Below, in pieces: positions 38,559-47,104 of a DNA stretch of 64,000 nt. A program made the translations under genes and the position numbers. Under the pieces are notes generated by a model. That model was not told where the DNA came from. It did not search any database and worked only from the letters and a program-made list of their open reading frames with translations. Position 1 is the first letter of the stretch, and each line of letters begins with the position of its first letter. Origin of the DNA: Kitasatospora cineracea (GTDB lineage Bacteria > Actinomycetota > Actinomycetes > Streptomycetales > Streptomycetaceae); the NCBI RefSeq assembly GCF_003751605.1, contig NZ_RJVJ01000001.1, forward strand, positions 248,001 to 312,000, in the 5' to 3' direction.

Positions 38559-39381
38559 CATGAACCGGGTCGTCGGTTCGCACGACCTGCTGCTGGTCAC
38601 CCTCGACACGCTGCGCTTCGACGTCGCCGCGGAGCTGCTCGCGGCCGGCCGGCTGCCGAACCTGGCGAAGGTGCTGCCGCCCGACGGCTGGGAGCGGCGG
38701 CACTCGCCGGGCAGCTTCACGTACGCCGCGCACCAGGCGATCCTGGCCGGGTTCCTGCCGACCCCCGCCACCCCGGACGGGCCGCACCCACGGCTGTTCG
38801 CGGCCCGGTTCGCGGGTTCGGAGACCACCGAGCCGCGGACCTGGGTGTTCGACGCGCCGGACCTGCCGACGGCGCTGGCCGCGGCCGGGTACCGGACGGT
38901 GTGCATCGGCGGGGTGGGGTTCTTCAACAAGCAGGGCCCGCTCGGCTCGGTGCTGCCGGGCCTGTTCCAGGAGAGCCACTGGGCGCCGGAGCTGGGCGTC
39001 CCGTCGCCGACCTCCTTCGAGTCGCAGGTGGCCGTCGCCGAGCGGGTGGCGGCCGGGCAGCCGCCCGGGCAGCCGCTGTTCCTGTTCGTCAACGTCTCGG
39101 CGCTGCACCAGCCGAACTGGTTCCACCTGCCGGGCGCGACCCGCGCGGACGGGGACAGCCGGGCCACCCACGCCGCCGCGCTGGAGTACGTGGACGCGCA
39201 CGTGGGCCGGCTGTTCGCGGCGATGAGCGCCCGGCGCCCGTGCTTCGCGGTCGTCTGCTCGGACCACGGCACCGCGTACGGCGAGGACGGGTACACCGGG
39301 CACCGGATCGGCCACGAGGTGGTCTGGACCGTCCCCTACGCGCACTTCACCCTTCCCGCCACGCCGCAGGAGTCCCGATGA
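38551..39381 (+). CDS. STM4013/SEN3800 family hydrolase (alkaline phosphatase superfamily)
   Basis: A 276-residue enzyme of the sulfatase/phosphatase superfamily. Metal-site motifs are VTLDTLRFDV near the N-terminus (Asp about 19, Thr as possible nucleophile) and CSDHGTAYGEDG (about 235, Asp-His pair), followed by HRIGHEVVWTVPY. The product is cytoplasmic, with no signal peptide. The start could be GTG 38548, ATG 38551 or ATG 38560; GGAGG at 38534 suits the first two, and the protein core begins MNRVVGSHD at the third. It overlaps STM4014 and, by ATGA, STM4012. Confidence 0.85.
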   Translation: MPDMNRVVGSHDLLLVTLDTLRFDVAAELLAAGRLPNLAKVLPPDGWERRHSPGSFTYAAHQAILAGFLPTPATPDGPHPRLFAARFAGSETTEPRTWVFDAPDLPTALAAAGYRTVCIGGVGFFNKQGPLGSVLPGLFQESHWAPELGVPSPTSFESQVAVAERVAAGQPPGQPLFLFVNVSALHQPNWFHLPGATRADGDSRATHAAALEYVDAHVGRLFAAMSARRPCFAVVCSDHGTAYGEDGYTGHRIGHEVVWTVPYAHFTLPATPQESR

Positions 39382-40706
39382 GCACCACCGCCACCGCCGA
39401 GTCCCCGTACCGGAGCTACGTCTACGCGTACCCGCACAAGACCGCCTACCGCCCGCTGCCGGAGCGGCCGCGGCTGGCGGAGCTGTGGGAGGGCGAGAAG
39501 CAGGACGCGCTCTCGCTGTACCTGCACGTGCCGTTCTGCGAGGTGCGGTGCGGGTTCTGCAACCTGTTCACCCGGATCGGCAGCCCGGAGGGGCTGACCA
39601 CCGCCTACCTGGACGCGCTGGAGCGGCAGGCCCGGCAGGTGCGGGAGGCGCTGGCGCCGGGGGCGCGGTTCGCGCTGGCGGCGTTCGGCGGCGGGACGCC
39701 CACCTACCTGAGCGCGGCCGAGCTGGAACGGCTGTGCGACATCGCCGAGTTGCGGATGGGGGCGGACCTGCGGGCGGTGCCGCTCTCGGTGGAGGCCTCG
39801 CCGGACACCGCGACCGCAGACCGGCTGCGGGTGCTGGCCGAGCGCGGCACGACCCGGCTGAGCCTGGGCGTGCAGTCCTTCCTGGACGGGGAGGCGAGGG
39901 CCGCGGTGCGCCCGCAGAAGCGGGCCGCGGTGGAGGCCGCGCTGGGCCGGGTGCGGGAGGCCGGGTTCCCGGTGCTGAACATCGACCTGATCTACGGCAT
40001 CGACGGCCAGACGCCCGCCAGCTGGGTCGAGTCCCTCGACGCGGCGCTGGCGTGGCGGCCGGAGGAGCTGTACCTGTACCCGCTGTACGTCCGCCCGCTG
40101 ACCGGCCTCGGGCGGCACGGGACCGGCCCCTCCCCGGAGTGGGACGCCCAGCGGCTGGCGCTGTACCGGGCGGGCCGCGACCACCTGCTGGCCGAGGGGT
40201 ACGAGCAGGTGTCGATGCGGATGTTCCGCCGGGTCGGCGCGGCGCGCGCGAGCGCCGGCGAGTACGCCTGCCAGACCGACGGCATGGTGGGCCTGGGCTG
40301 CGGGGCCCGCTCGTACACCTCGCGGCTGCACTACTCCTTCGACTACGCGGTGGACGCCCGCGAGGTGCGCCGGATCATCGACGACTACGTGGCCGCGCCG
40401 GACTTCTCCCGGGCCGAGCTGGGCTGGGCGATGACCGAGGAGGAGACCCGCCGCCGCCACCTGGTGCAATCGCTGCTGCAGGGCGAGGGCGTCGACCTGG
40501 CGGCCTACCGGGAGCGCTTCGGCAGCGCCCCGGAGCTGGACTTCCCGGCGGAGCTGGCCGAGTTCGCCGCCCGCGGCTGGCTGTCGGCGCAGGACCCGGC
40601 CCGGCTGCTGCTGAGCGCGGAGGGCCTGGCCTGGTCGGACGCGGTGGGGCCGCGGCTGTTCTCGGCCGCGGTGCGCGCCAACATGGCGGAGTACGAGGCC
40701 AAGTGA
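39378..40706 (+). CDS. STM4012 family radical SAM protein (HemN/HemW-like)
   Basis: A 442-residue radical SAM enzyme. The [4Fe-4S] cysteines are C54, C58 and C61 in FCEVRCGFCN; the fourth cysteine typical of HemN (CxxxCxxCxC) is absent (Asn). GGGTPTYLSAAELERL is the HemN-type SAM-binding loop, and IDLIYGIDGQTPASW is another family motif. The C-terminal part (about 350-440) resembles the HemN C-terminal domain. It is not expected to be the haem synthesis enzyme and its substrate is unknown. The ATGA start overlaps STM4013 and the stop overlaps the STM4011 start. Confidence 0.9.
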   Translation: MSTTATAESPYRSYVYAYPHKTAYRPLPERPRLAELWEGEKQDALSLYLHVPFCEVRCGFCNLFTRIGSPEGLTTAYLDALERQARQVREALAPGARFALAAFGGGTPTYLSAAELERLCDIAELRMGADLRAVPLSVEASPDTATADRLRVLAERGTTRLSLGVQSFLDGEARAAVRPQKRAAVEAALGRVREAGFPVLNIDLIYGIDGQTPASWVESLDAALAWRPEELYLYPLYVRPLTGLGRHGTGPSPEWDAQRLALYRAGRDHLLAEGYEQVSMRMFRRVGAARASAGEYACQTDGMVGLGCGARSYTSRLHYSFDYAVDAREVRRIIDDYVAAPDFSRAELGWAMTEEETRRRHLVQSLLQGEGVDLAAYRERFGSAPELDFPAELAEFAARGWLSAQDPARLLLSAEGLAWSDAVGPRLFSAAVRANMAEYEAK

Positions 40707-41554
40707 GCGAGCACCTGACCCTGCTCTACCGGGGCCCGCTGTCCTCCTGCGACTACGACTGCCCGTACTGCCCGTTCGCCAAGCGGCGCGACTCCCCGGA
40801 GCTGCTGCGGGCCGACCGGGCGGCGCTGGAGCGGTTCACCGCCTGGGCGGCGGCGTACCGGCACGGGCGGCTGTCGGTGCTGTTCACGCCGTGGGGCGAG
40901 GGGCTGGTGCGCAGCTGGTACCGGCGGGCGATGGTGGAGCTGAGCCGGCTGCCGCACCTGGAACGGGTGGCGATCCAGACCAACGCGAGCTGCCGGACGG
41001 CCTGGCTGGCGGAGGCGGACCGCTCGAAGCTGGCGCTCTGGGTGACGTACCACCCGGGGCAGGTGGGCGAGCAGCGCTTCCTCGCCAAGTGCGCCGAACT
41101 GACCGCGCTGGGCGTGCGGTTCAGCGTCGGCGTGGTCGGGCAGCCGGAGCACCTGGCGGCGGCCCGGCGGCTGCGGGCGGCGCTGCCGGCGGGGGTGTAC
41201 CTGTGGGTGAACGCGGCCGACGGGCTCACCTACACCGACGCCGAGGCGGCGCGGTGGACGGAGCTGGACCCGCTGTTCGGCTACAGCCGCCACCCGCACC
41301 GCAGCGCCGGGCTGCCGTGCCGGACGGGCGAGAGCGTGGTGTCGGTGGACGGGGAGGGCACGGTGCGCCGCTGCCACTTCGTCCGGCCGCCGCTGGGCAA
41401 CCTGTACGACGACTCGTACCGGGATCAACTGCGGCCGCGGGCCTGCCCGTTGGGGAGCTGCGACTGCCACATCGGGTACGTGCACCTGGAGCCGCTGCCG
41501 CTGTACGACGTGTTCGCGGGCGGCGTGCTGGAGCGCATCCCGCACGGGTGGTGA
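40703..41554 (+). CDS. STM4011 family radical SAM protein
   Basis: A 283-residue radical SAM enzyme. Cluster cysteines are C16, C20 and C23 in SSCDYDCPYCPF. TPWGEGLVRSWY and AIQTNASC follow. The C-terminus holds further cysteines (LPCRTGES, RRCHFVRPP, ACPLGSCDCHIGY) in the pattern of a SPASM/twitch auxiliary cluster. Such enzymes often modify peptides or proteins, although that is inference here. The GTG start overlaps the STM4012 stop (GTGA), so all five genes read as one coupled unit. It ends 31 bp before the IS110 element. Confidence 0.88.
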   Translation: MSEHLTLLYRGPLSSCDYDCPYCPFAKRRDSPELLRADRAALERFTAWAAAYRHGRLSVLFTPWGEGLVRSWYRRAMVELSRLPHLERVAIQTNASCRTAWLAEADRSKLALWVTYHPGQVGEQRFLAKCAELTALGVRFSVGVVGQPEHLAAARRLRAALPAGVYLWVNAADGLTYTDAEAARWTELDPLFGYSRHPHRSAGLPCRTGESVVSVDGEGTVRRCHFVRPPLGNLYDDSYRDQLRPRACPLGSCDCHIGYVHLEPLPLYDVFAGGVLERIPHGW

Positions 41555-41597
41555 GGGATGCGCCCCGGCGGTCGCGACGGGGATGCTCCTATAGACG

Positions 41598-42683
41598 TCA
41601 AGCTGCGGGAGCGAGATCGGGTTGAGTGATTTGTGTGGTTGGTGCGCTGGCCAGGGCGCGGTAGACCTCGCGGGCGACGAATCGTTTGAGGCAGCGCATG
41701 ATGTCCTTCTTGGACATGCCTTCCTTGGTGCGGCGTTCGACGTAGGCGCGGGTGCGCGGGTCGAAGCGCATGCGGACCAGCACGATGGTGTGCAGGGCGT
41801 TGTTGGCGGCCCGGTCGCCGCCGCGGTTGAGGCGGTGGCGGTGGGTGCGGCCGGAGGAGGCGGGGATCGGTGCGACGCCGGCCAGGTGCGCGAACGCGGC
41901 TTCGGAGCGCATGCGTTCGGGGTTGTCTCCGGCGGAGGCCAGCAGCTGGCCTGCGCTCTCGGGTCCGACGCCGAACAGCTCCAGCAGTGCGGGGGCGGCC
42001 TTCTTGACGAGCGGGCCGATCTCGGTGTCGAACTGGGTGATCTCCTCGTCCATGGCCTGGTGGCGTCGGGCCAGTCGTCGCAGTGCCGCCCGGGTCGCCG
42101 CCACCGGGCCCGAGAGGTCGTCGCCGGGTCGCAGCCGGGCGAGCGTGCGTATCAACTCTGTGCGTGACAGGCCGGCCAGCGGCTCGCGCAGCAGGGCCGG
42201 CGCGGAGACGAGCAGGCCTCGGATCTGATTCATGGCCTGGGTGCGGGCCTTGACCGCGCTGCGGCGGGCGACCCGCAGCACCCGGACGGCCTCGACCACG
42301 CCGTCGCGGCTCTTGGGGACGCCGGTGGCCCGCCCGGAGAGCACGGCGGTGGCGGCGGCGTAGGCGTCGATCGGGTCGGACTTTCCCCGCATGCGGCGCG
42401 TTTTGCGGTCGGGGCGGTCGACGTCGACGACCGTGGTCCCGGCGGCGGTCAGTACCCGGGCGAGTTCGGCTCCGTAGGCGCCGGTGCCTTCCACGCCGAC
42501 CGCGGCGAGGGTGCCGTGCGAGCGCATCCATTCCAGCAGGTCGCGGTAGCCGGCGACGGTGGCGGGGAACTCCCGGTCGGCCAGGTGCCGGCCCAGCGGG
42601 TCGACCACCGCCGCGTGGTGGGTCAGGCCGTGGGTGTCGACTCCGCCGGTGATCTGTGAGCCGCCGTGCGTCATGCTGGTCAT
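41598..42683 (-). CDS. IS110 family transposase (DEDD recombinase)
   Basis: A 361-residue recombinase. The N-terminal RuvC-like domain has the acidic residues in GGVDTHGLTHHAAVVD, VGVEGTGAYG and RGKSDPIDAYAAA (DEDD). The C-terminal Tnp domain has LFGVGPESAGQLLA and the proposed serine nucleophile in PIPASSGRTHRHRLNRGG. The start is taken at the ATG 42683 (MTSMTHGGSQ) after AAGGA; the frame to 42743 is an extension into the non-coding end. The coding sequence is intact, so the element may be active. Confidence 0.93.
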   Translation of the reverse strand: MTSMTHGGSQITGGVDTHGLTHHAAVVDPLGRHLADREFPATVAGYRDLLEWMRSHGTLAAVGVEGTGAYGAELARVLTAAGTTVVDVDRPDRKTRRMRGKSDPIDAYAAATAVLSGRATGVPKSRDGVVEAVRVLRVARRSAVKARTQAMNQIRGLLVSAPALLREPLAGLSRTELIRTLARLRPGDDLSGPVAATRAALRRLARRHQAMDEEITQFDTEIGPLVKKAAPALLELFGVGPESAGQLLASAGDNPERMRSEAAFAHLAGVAPIPASSGRTHRHRLNRGGDRAANNALHTIVLVRMRFDPRTRAYVERRTKEGMSKKDIMRCLKRFVAREVYRALASAPTTQITQPDLAPAA

Positions 42684-42900
42684 GTCCGTCCTTGTCGCTT
42701 GTCCGAGCCGAGGGCGGCACGCGCCGGTCGGGCGGGTGGACAAGACAGTGACGGGGCCTCTGGCCAGGCTCCTATGAAGTCACAAGCGCCCGTCCGGCCG
42801 CGTGCGTGACGAGGAGCTGATGGGCCGACAAATCCCAAACAGGACAGTCTGAACGTCAGTCAGTCGGCGGGTCAGACCCATCAGCAACCCCGTCACCACA
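42684..42900 (-). ncRNA. Candidate IS110 bridge RNA region
   Basis: This non-coding left end, on the same strand as the transposase, holds two large structures. One has a 9-bp stem at 42816-42824/42877-42885 (GCTGATGGG/CCCATCAGC). The other has GTGAC/GTCAC at 42748-42752/42779-42783 enclosing GCCT/AGGC (42756-42759/42766-42769) and an asymmetric loop with TTCATAGGA. The segment ATAGGAGC in that loop matches ATAGGAGC at the right end of the element (41585-41592), as expected if it is a guide sequence. Bridge RNAs of IS110-group elements are known to come from this end. Confidence 0.5.
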
Positions 42901-42910
42901 ATCATCACTG

Positions 42911-43897
42911 TCAGTCGGTCTTGGGCAGGCCGGGCGGGTTGATCTCGGAGGTCGGCACGGCCTCGTCGTCCAGGCCCCAGCGCTTCAACACCTGGGCGTA
43001 ACTGCCGTTCCTGATGGCCTCGTTGATCGCCCCGTTGAGTGCCTTGACCAGGCCGTTGTCCTTCTTGGTGGTGGCGGCGATCTTGCCGAGGACGGTGTCC
43101 CCGGCGCCGGAGTAGGTGCCGATCACCTCGGTCTCGCCGGTCTGCGCGGAGTGGAAGGCGGTGGCCGGGTTGGGGCCGAGCCAGGCGTCGATCCGGCCGG
43201 AGCCGAGGGCCAGGTAGTAGTCGGAGGAGTTCTGGTAGTACTTCACGTCGACCGGCTTGAGGCCGTTCTCGACGTCCTGCTCGCTCCAGGCCAGCAGCAG
43301 CTTCTCCTGGTTGGTGCCGGAGGAGACGCCGATGGTGCGCCCGGCGACGTCGGCCGGGCCCTTGACCTTCCAGTTGCCGCCCTTCTCGGCCTCGAAGCCG
43401 AGGATGTCGAGCCGGTAGGTGGCGAAGTCGTACTTCTCCTTGCGGGCCTCGGTGACGGTGACGTTGGTGATGCCCGCGTCGTACTTACCGCTGTCCAGGC
43501 CGACGAAGACGTTCTCCCAGGAGACCGGATCGATCTCGACCTTCAGGCCGAGCACGTCGCCGATCAGGTGGGCCAGGTCGGGTTCGGTGCCGATGACGGT
43601 CTTGTCGTCGGTGGCGTAGAAGCCGAGCGGCGGGACGGTGCCGACGTCGGCGGCGACCCGGAGGGTGCCTCTTCGGCGGACCTCGTCGGGGACGAGGGCG
43701 GCGATCGCGTCGACCTTCGGGGTGCTGATCCGGTTCTGGTCCGGCGTCAGGTTGATCTTCACGCCGTTGGGCGCGGTGCCCTCCTTCTTGGCGCCGAGGT
43801 CGGCGGAGGCGTTGTCCGCGGAGCCGCAGGAGGAGAGCAGCAGGGCGGCGACGAGGGCGGCGACGGCCGGGACGAAAGTGCGGCGGTACACGGACAT
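42911..43897 (-). CDS. Amino-acid-type ABC transporter substrate-binding lipoprotein
   Basis: A 328-residue periplasmic-binding-type lipoprotein of the polar amino acid family (SBP_bac_3). The signal peptide ends in the lipobox LLLSSC (Cys24). The core has RRRGTLRVAADVGTVPPLGFYATDD, GTEPDLAHLIGDVLGLKVEI, YDAGITNVTVTEARKEKYDFA and a C-terminal lobe. AAGGAG lies 8 bases before the ATG. It is the last gene of the six-gene minus-strand operon from 48252, 30 bp after the ATPase, and is the second binding protein in it. The IS110 element lies directly downstream. Confidence 0.93.
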   Translation of the reverse strand: MSVYRRTFVPAVAALVAALLLSSCGSADNASADLGAKKEGTAPNGVKINLTPDQNRISTPKVDAIAALVPDEVRRRGTLRVAADVGTVPPLGFYATDDKTVIGTEPDLAHLIGDVLGLKVEIDPVSWENVFVGLDSGKYDAGITNVTVTEARKEKYDFATYRLDILGFEAEKGGNWKVKGPADVAGRTIGVSSGTNQEKLLLAWSEQDVENGLKPVDVKYYQNSSDYYLALGSGRIDAWLGPNPATAFHSAQTGETEVIGTYSGAGDTVLGKIAATTKKDNGLVKALNGAINEAIRNGSYAQVLKRWGLDDEAVPTSEINPPGLPKTD

Positions 43898-43927
43898 GCG
43901 GGCAACTCCTTAGAGCCGGAAGGGGGT

Positions 43928-44704
43928 TCAGAGCACCTTGGCGAGGAAGGCGCGGGTGCGTTCGTGCTGCGGGTCGTCCAGCACCTGGGCGGGCGGGCCC
44001 TGTTCGACCACCACGCCGCCGTCCATGAACACCACGGTGTCGGCGACCTCGCGGGCGAAGCCGATCTCGTGGGTGACCACGATCATGGTGGTGCCGGTGC
44101 GGGCCAGGTCCTTGATCACGTCGAGCACCTCGCCGACCAGTTCGGGGTCGAGCGCGGAGGTCGGCTCGTCGAACAGCAGCACCTTGGGCTCCAGGGCGAG
44201 CGCCCGGGCGATGGCGACCCGCTGCTGCTGGCCGCCGGAGAGCCGGCGCGGGTACTCGTCGGCCTTGTCGGCGAGGCCGACCCGCTCCAGCAGGTCGCGG
44301 GCCCTGGCCCGGGCCTCGGCCTTGGGGACGCCGAGCGCGCCGACCGGGGCCTCGACCAGGTTCTCCAGCACGGTCAGGTGCGGGAACAGGTTGAAGTTCT
44401 GGAACACGAAGCCGAGCCGGGTGCGCTGCCTGAGCACCTCCCGCTCGGGCAGTTCGCGCAGCTTGTCGCCGACCCGCCGGTAGCCGATCAGCTCGCCGTC
44501 CACCCGGACGTGGCCCCGGTCGAGCTTCTCCAGGTGGTTGACCGCCCGCAGCAGGGTGGACTTGCCGGAGCCGGACGGGCCGAGCACCACCGTGACGGTG
44601 CCTGGCCGCACGTCCAGGTCGATGCCCCGCAGCACCTCCAGCCGCCCGAACCGCTTGTGCACGCCGCGCACTTCGACCATGGCCGTCGCGCCTTCGCCGC
44701 TCAT
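43928..44704 (-). CDS. Amino-acid-type ABC transporter ATP-binding protein
   Basis: A 258-residue ATPase of the polar amino acid importer class (GlnQ-like). Walker A is [19 protein letters not shown], the Q-loop is [18 protein letters not shown], the signature is [16 protein letters not shown], Walker B is [14 protein letters not shown] and the switch His is VVTHE. The ATG overlaps the permease stop (ATGA). It is the only ATPase in the locus, so it probably serves both permeases, here and at 48833. Confidence 0.96.
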   Translation of the reverse strand: MSGEGATAMVEVRGVHKRFGRLEVLRGIDLDVRPGTVTVVLGPSGSGKSTLLRAVNHLEKLDRGHVRVDGELIGYRRVGDKLRELPEREVLRQRTRLGFVFQNFNLFPHLTVLENLVEAPVGALGVPKAEARARARDLLERVGLADKADEYPRRLSGGQQQRVAIARALALEPKVLLFDEPTSALDPELVGEVLDVIKDLARTGTTMIVVTHEIGFAREVADTVVFMDGGVVVEQGPPAQVLDDPQHERTRAFLAKVL

Positions 44705-45648
44705 GCCCGATCCTCCTCGTTCTCGGTGGCGGCGGCCCGCAGCCGCTGCCAGGGGGTGGGCGGCGCGCCGCGCCCGCTGCCGCGGGCGAAGTGGCGCTCG
44801 ACCCGGTACTGGACCAGCGAGAGCGCGGTGGTCAGCAGCACGTACCAGACGGTGGCGACCATCAGCAGCGGCACCACCCGGCCGGTGCGGCCGTAGATCA
44901 CCTGCACCTGGTAGAAGAGCTCGCCGATCGCCATCACGTAGACGATCGAGGTGCCCTTGAACAGCGAGATCACCTCGTTGGCGGCGTTCGGCAGGATGCC
45001 GCGCATGGCCTGCGGCAGCACGATCCGCCGGGCCTGCCTCAGCCGCGGGATGCCGAGCGCGGCGGCCGCTTCGAGCTGTCCGGCGTCCACCGCGAGCACC
45101 CCGCCGCGGATGATCTCGGCGGCGTACGCGGCCTGGTGCAGGGCCAGGCCGAGGACGGCCGCGCCGAGCGCGCCGAGCAGGTCCGTGGTGCCGAAGGAGG
45201 CGAAGGTCGGGCCGAACGGGACGCCGATCCCGATCCGCTTGTACAGGTAGGCCAGGTTGAACCAGAACACCAGCTGTACGATCAGCGGGATCGAGCGGAA
45301 CGCCCACACGTACGTCCAGGCGATGGTGCGCAGGATCGGGCTGCCGGACAGCCGCAGCGCGGCGATCACCGCGCCCAGTGCGAAGCCCAGGACGGTGCCG
45401 TAGGCGGTGAGTTGGAGGGTGGTGCCGACCGCGCGCAGGATGCTGTCGGAGAACACGAAGGCGCGGAAGGTCGGCCAGTCCCAGCCGGGGTTGACCGCCA
45501 GCCCGTGGGCGAACTGGGCGGCCGGCACCAGGGCGGCCAGGCCGGCCGCCAGCCGCCACGGGCGGCGGTGCGGGACGATCGTCAGCTCCGGCCCGTCGTC
45601 GGCGGGTTGTCGTAGCGGAAGGGTCTTCTCGGGGGTCACGGCGGTCAT
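44701..45648 (-). CDS. Amino-acid-type ABC transporter permease
   Basis: A 315-residue inner-membrane permease of the HisM/GlnP type. After a soluble N-terminal tail it has five or six helices (from [17 protein letters not shown] on). The ATPase-coupling EAA loop reads [26 protein letters not shown] (about 205-230, in two parts). The ATG at 45648 follows GGAG by 6 bases. It lies 14 bp after the upstream binding-protein gene. Confidence 0.94.
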   Translation of the reverse strand: MTAVTPEKTLPLRQPADDGPELTIVPHRRPWRLAAGLAALVPAAQFAHGLAVNPGWDWPTFRAFVFSDSILRAVGTTLQLTAYGTVLGFALGAVIAALRLSGSPILRTIAWTYVWAFRSIPLIVQLVFWFNLAYLYKRIGIGVPFGPTFASFGTTDLLGALGAAVLGLALHQAAYAAEIIRGGVLAVDAGQLEAAAALGIPRLRQARRIVLPQAMRGILPNAANEVISLFKGTSIVYVMAIGELFYQVQVIYGRTGRVVPLLMVATVWYVLLTTALSLVQYRVERHFARGSGRGAPPTPWQRLRAAATENEEDRA

Positions 45649-45662
45649 CGGGGGCTCCGTGG

Positions 45663-46589
45663 TCAGGGGTGCTCGGGCGGGTTGATCAGGGATTCGGTGA
45701 TCGCCGAGTCGGCGGTGCCCCACTTGGCCAGGATCTTCCGGTAACTGCCGTCCTTGATCAGCTCGTTGACGGCGGCCTGGAAGGCGGGGGTGAGCGGCGA
45801 GCCCTTCTTGAACGCGAAGCCGACGTCGAGGCGGTGGTACTCGCCCAGGAAGCGGGTCTTCGCGCCGGGCTGGTTCGCCTGGTAGCGCAGGCCGTTGATG
45901 GTGGACATCACCGCGTCCAGCCGGCCCTGCTGGAGGCCGGTGACCACGGCGCCGTTCTCGGAGAACACCTTGACCTCGTACGGCTTCCTGCCGGCCTGCG
46001 CGCAGACGTCCTTCTTGGCGTTCAGGGTGGCCTCGAAGGTGGTGCCGGCGCCGGTGCCGATGGTCAGGCCGCACAGCTGGGCCAGGTCGGTGACGGTGGT
46101 CAGCGCGGTGTTGTCGGCGCGCACCGCGAAGCCCTGGCCGTCGTCGATGTAGGTGACGAAGTCGACGGTCTTCAACCGGGCCGCGGTGACGCCGAAGTTG
46201 CCGGTGCCGACGTCGTACTTGCCGCTGCCGAGCGCGGGCAGGATGGTCTCGAACGCGGCGTCCTCGCGCTGCACCTTCACCCCGAGCACCGCGGCGACGG
46301 CGTTGACCAGGTCGACGTCCAGCCCGGTGAGCTCCTTCCTGCCCTCCGGGTAGTACGCCCCGGGCGGGGTGCCGACCGCGCCGCCGAGCTTGATGGTGCC
46401 GGCGGCCCGCACCTCGGCGGGCAGCAGCGCGGCGGCCGCCTCGCTCCTGCGCACGTCCGACAGCACGTCCTGGCCGGGCTGGACGCCGACCGGCGCGGCC
46501 TTCGGGGCGGCCGCCGGGTCGGAGCCGCAGCCCGCCAGTGCCAGGGCGGCGACGGTGGCCAGCGCGAGGGCGGGGAGGTGGCGCTTCAT
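45663..46589 (-). CDS. Amino-acid-type ABC transporter substrate-binding lipoprotein (second)
   Basis: A 308-residue SBP_bac_3 lipoprotein with lipobox ALAGC (Cys21). Domain motifs are [41 protein letters not shown] and [23 protein letters not shown]. Two cysteines (LCGLTIG, DVCAQAG) flank the hinge and may form a disulphide. The ATG overlaps the GNAT stop by ATGA. It is clearly distinct in sequence from the 42911-43897 protein, so the transporter may take more than one substrate. Confidence 0.93.
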   Translation of the reverse strand: MKRHLPALALATVAALALAGCGSDPAAAPKAAPVGVQPGQDVLSDVRRSEAAAALLPAEVRAAGTIKLGGAVGTPPGAYYPEGRKELTGLDVDLVNAVAAVLGVKVQREDAAFETILPALGSGKYDVGTGNFGVTAARLKTVDFVTYIDDGQGFAVRADNTALTTVTDLAQLCGLTIGTGAGTTFEATLNAKKDVCAQAGRKPYEVKVFSENGAVVTGLQQGRLDAVMSTINGLRYQANQPGAKTRFLGEYHRLDVGFAFKKGSPLTPAFQAAVNELIKDGSYRKILAKWGTADSAITESLINPPEHP

Positions 46590-47104
46590 CGGGTCGGTGC
46601 CTTTCCGGCCGCCGCGGCGGCCGTGCCAGTGGTGGGCAGGTGCTTCTCGAACGGGAGCGGCCGGAACTCCTCCGGGGCCGCGCCGGGGTCGAACAGGGGG
46701 GTGTAGCCGGCCGCCAGGTAGAGGCCCTTGGCCTCGGGCTGGCGCGGGCCGGTGGTCAGGAGGACCCGGCGGTAGCCGGCCTCCCGGGCGGCGGACTCCA
46801 GTTCGGCCAGCACCCGGCGGCCCAGGCCCTGGCGGCGGTGCGCGGCGGCGGTCCACATCCGCTTCACCTCGGCGGTGCGCGGGTCGCGGTGGCGGCGGTA
46901 GGCGCCGCCCGCCACCGGCACGCCGTCGCGCAGCAGCAGGAGCAGCAGCCCGTCGGGCGGGGTGAACTCCTCGGCGCCGTGGCGGGCCATCTCCTCGTGG
47001 CCGCCGGGCCCGTAGCGGGTGACGTACTCGTGGGTGAGCTCGCGGATCAGCGGCTCGGTGAGAGGGTCGCCGAGGACGGCCCGCTCGACGGTCAGGGCGC
47101 TCAT
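46586..47104 (-). CDS. GNAT family N-acetyltransferase
   Basis: A 172-residue acetyl-CoA-dependent acetyltransferase. The acetyl-CoA-binding motif A reads VKRMWTAAAHRRQGLGRRVLAELE (two parts, about 95-118), followed by RVLLTTGPRQPEAKGLYLAAGYTPL. It overlaps by ATGA both the monooxygenase upstream and the binding protein downstream. Position beside an LLM monooxygenase and an amino-acid importer resembles the Bacillus subtilis ytmI/yxe-type S-alkyl-cysteine salvage operons, where such an enzyme N-acetylates the imported thioether. The substrate here is inferred. Confidence 0.9.
   Translation of the reverse strand: MSALTVERAVLGDPLTEPLIRELTHEYVTRYGPGGHEEMARHGAEEFTPPDGLLLLLLRDGVPVAGGAYRRHRDPRTAEVKRMWTAAAHRRQGLGRRVLAELESAAREAGYRRVLLTTGPRQPEAKGLYLAAGYTPLFDPGAAPEEFRPLPFEKHLPTTGTAAAAAGKAPTR

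Larger units (their letters stand above)
41585..42905 (-). mobile_element. IS110-family insertion sequence
   Basis: About 1.3 kb containing a DEDD transposase (41598-42683) with a short right end (about 13 bp after its stop) and a long non-coding left end (about 220 bp). No terminal inverted repeats or target duplication are obvious, as expected for IS110. The octamer GCTCCTAT occurs at 41585-41592 and again at 42768-42775. The left boundary is approximate; it must lie before the stop of the binding-protein gene at 42911. It sits between the STM4011 cassette and the sulfur locus. Confidence 0.75.

Noticed and set aside
34763..42900. CRISPR array or phage remnant in the accessory region
   Set aside because: No regularly spaced repeats and no phage structural or integrase genes were seen; the only mobile element is the IS110 copy.
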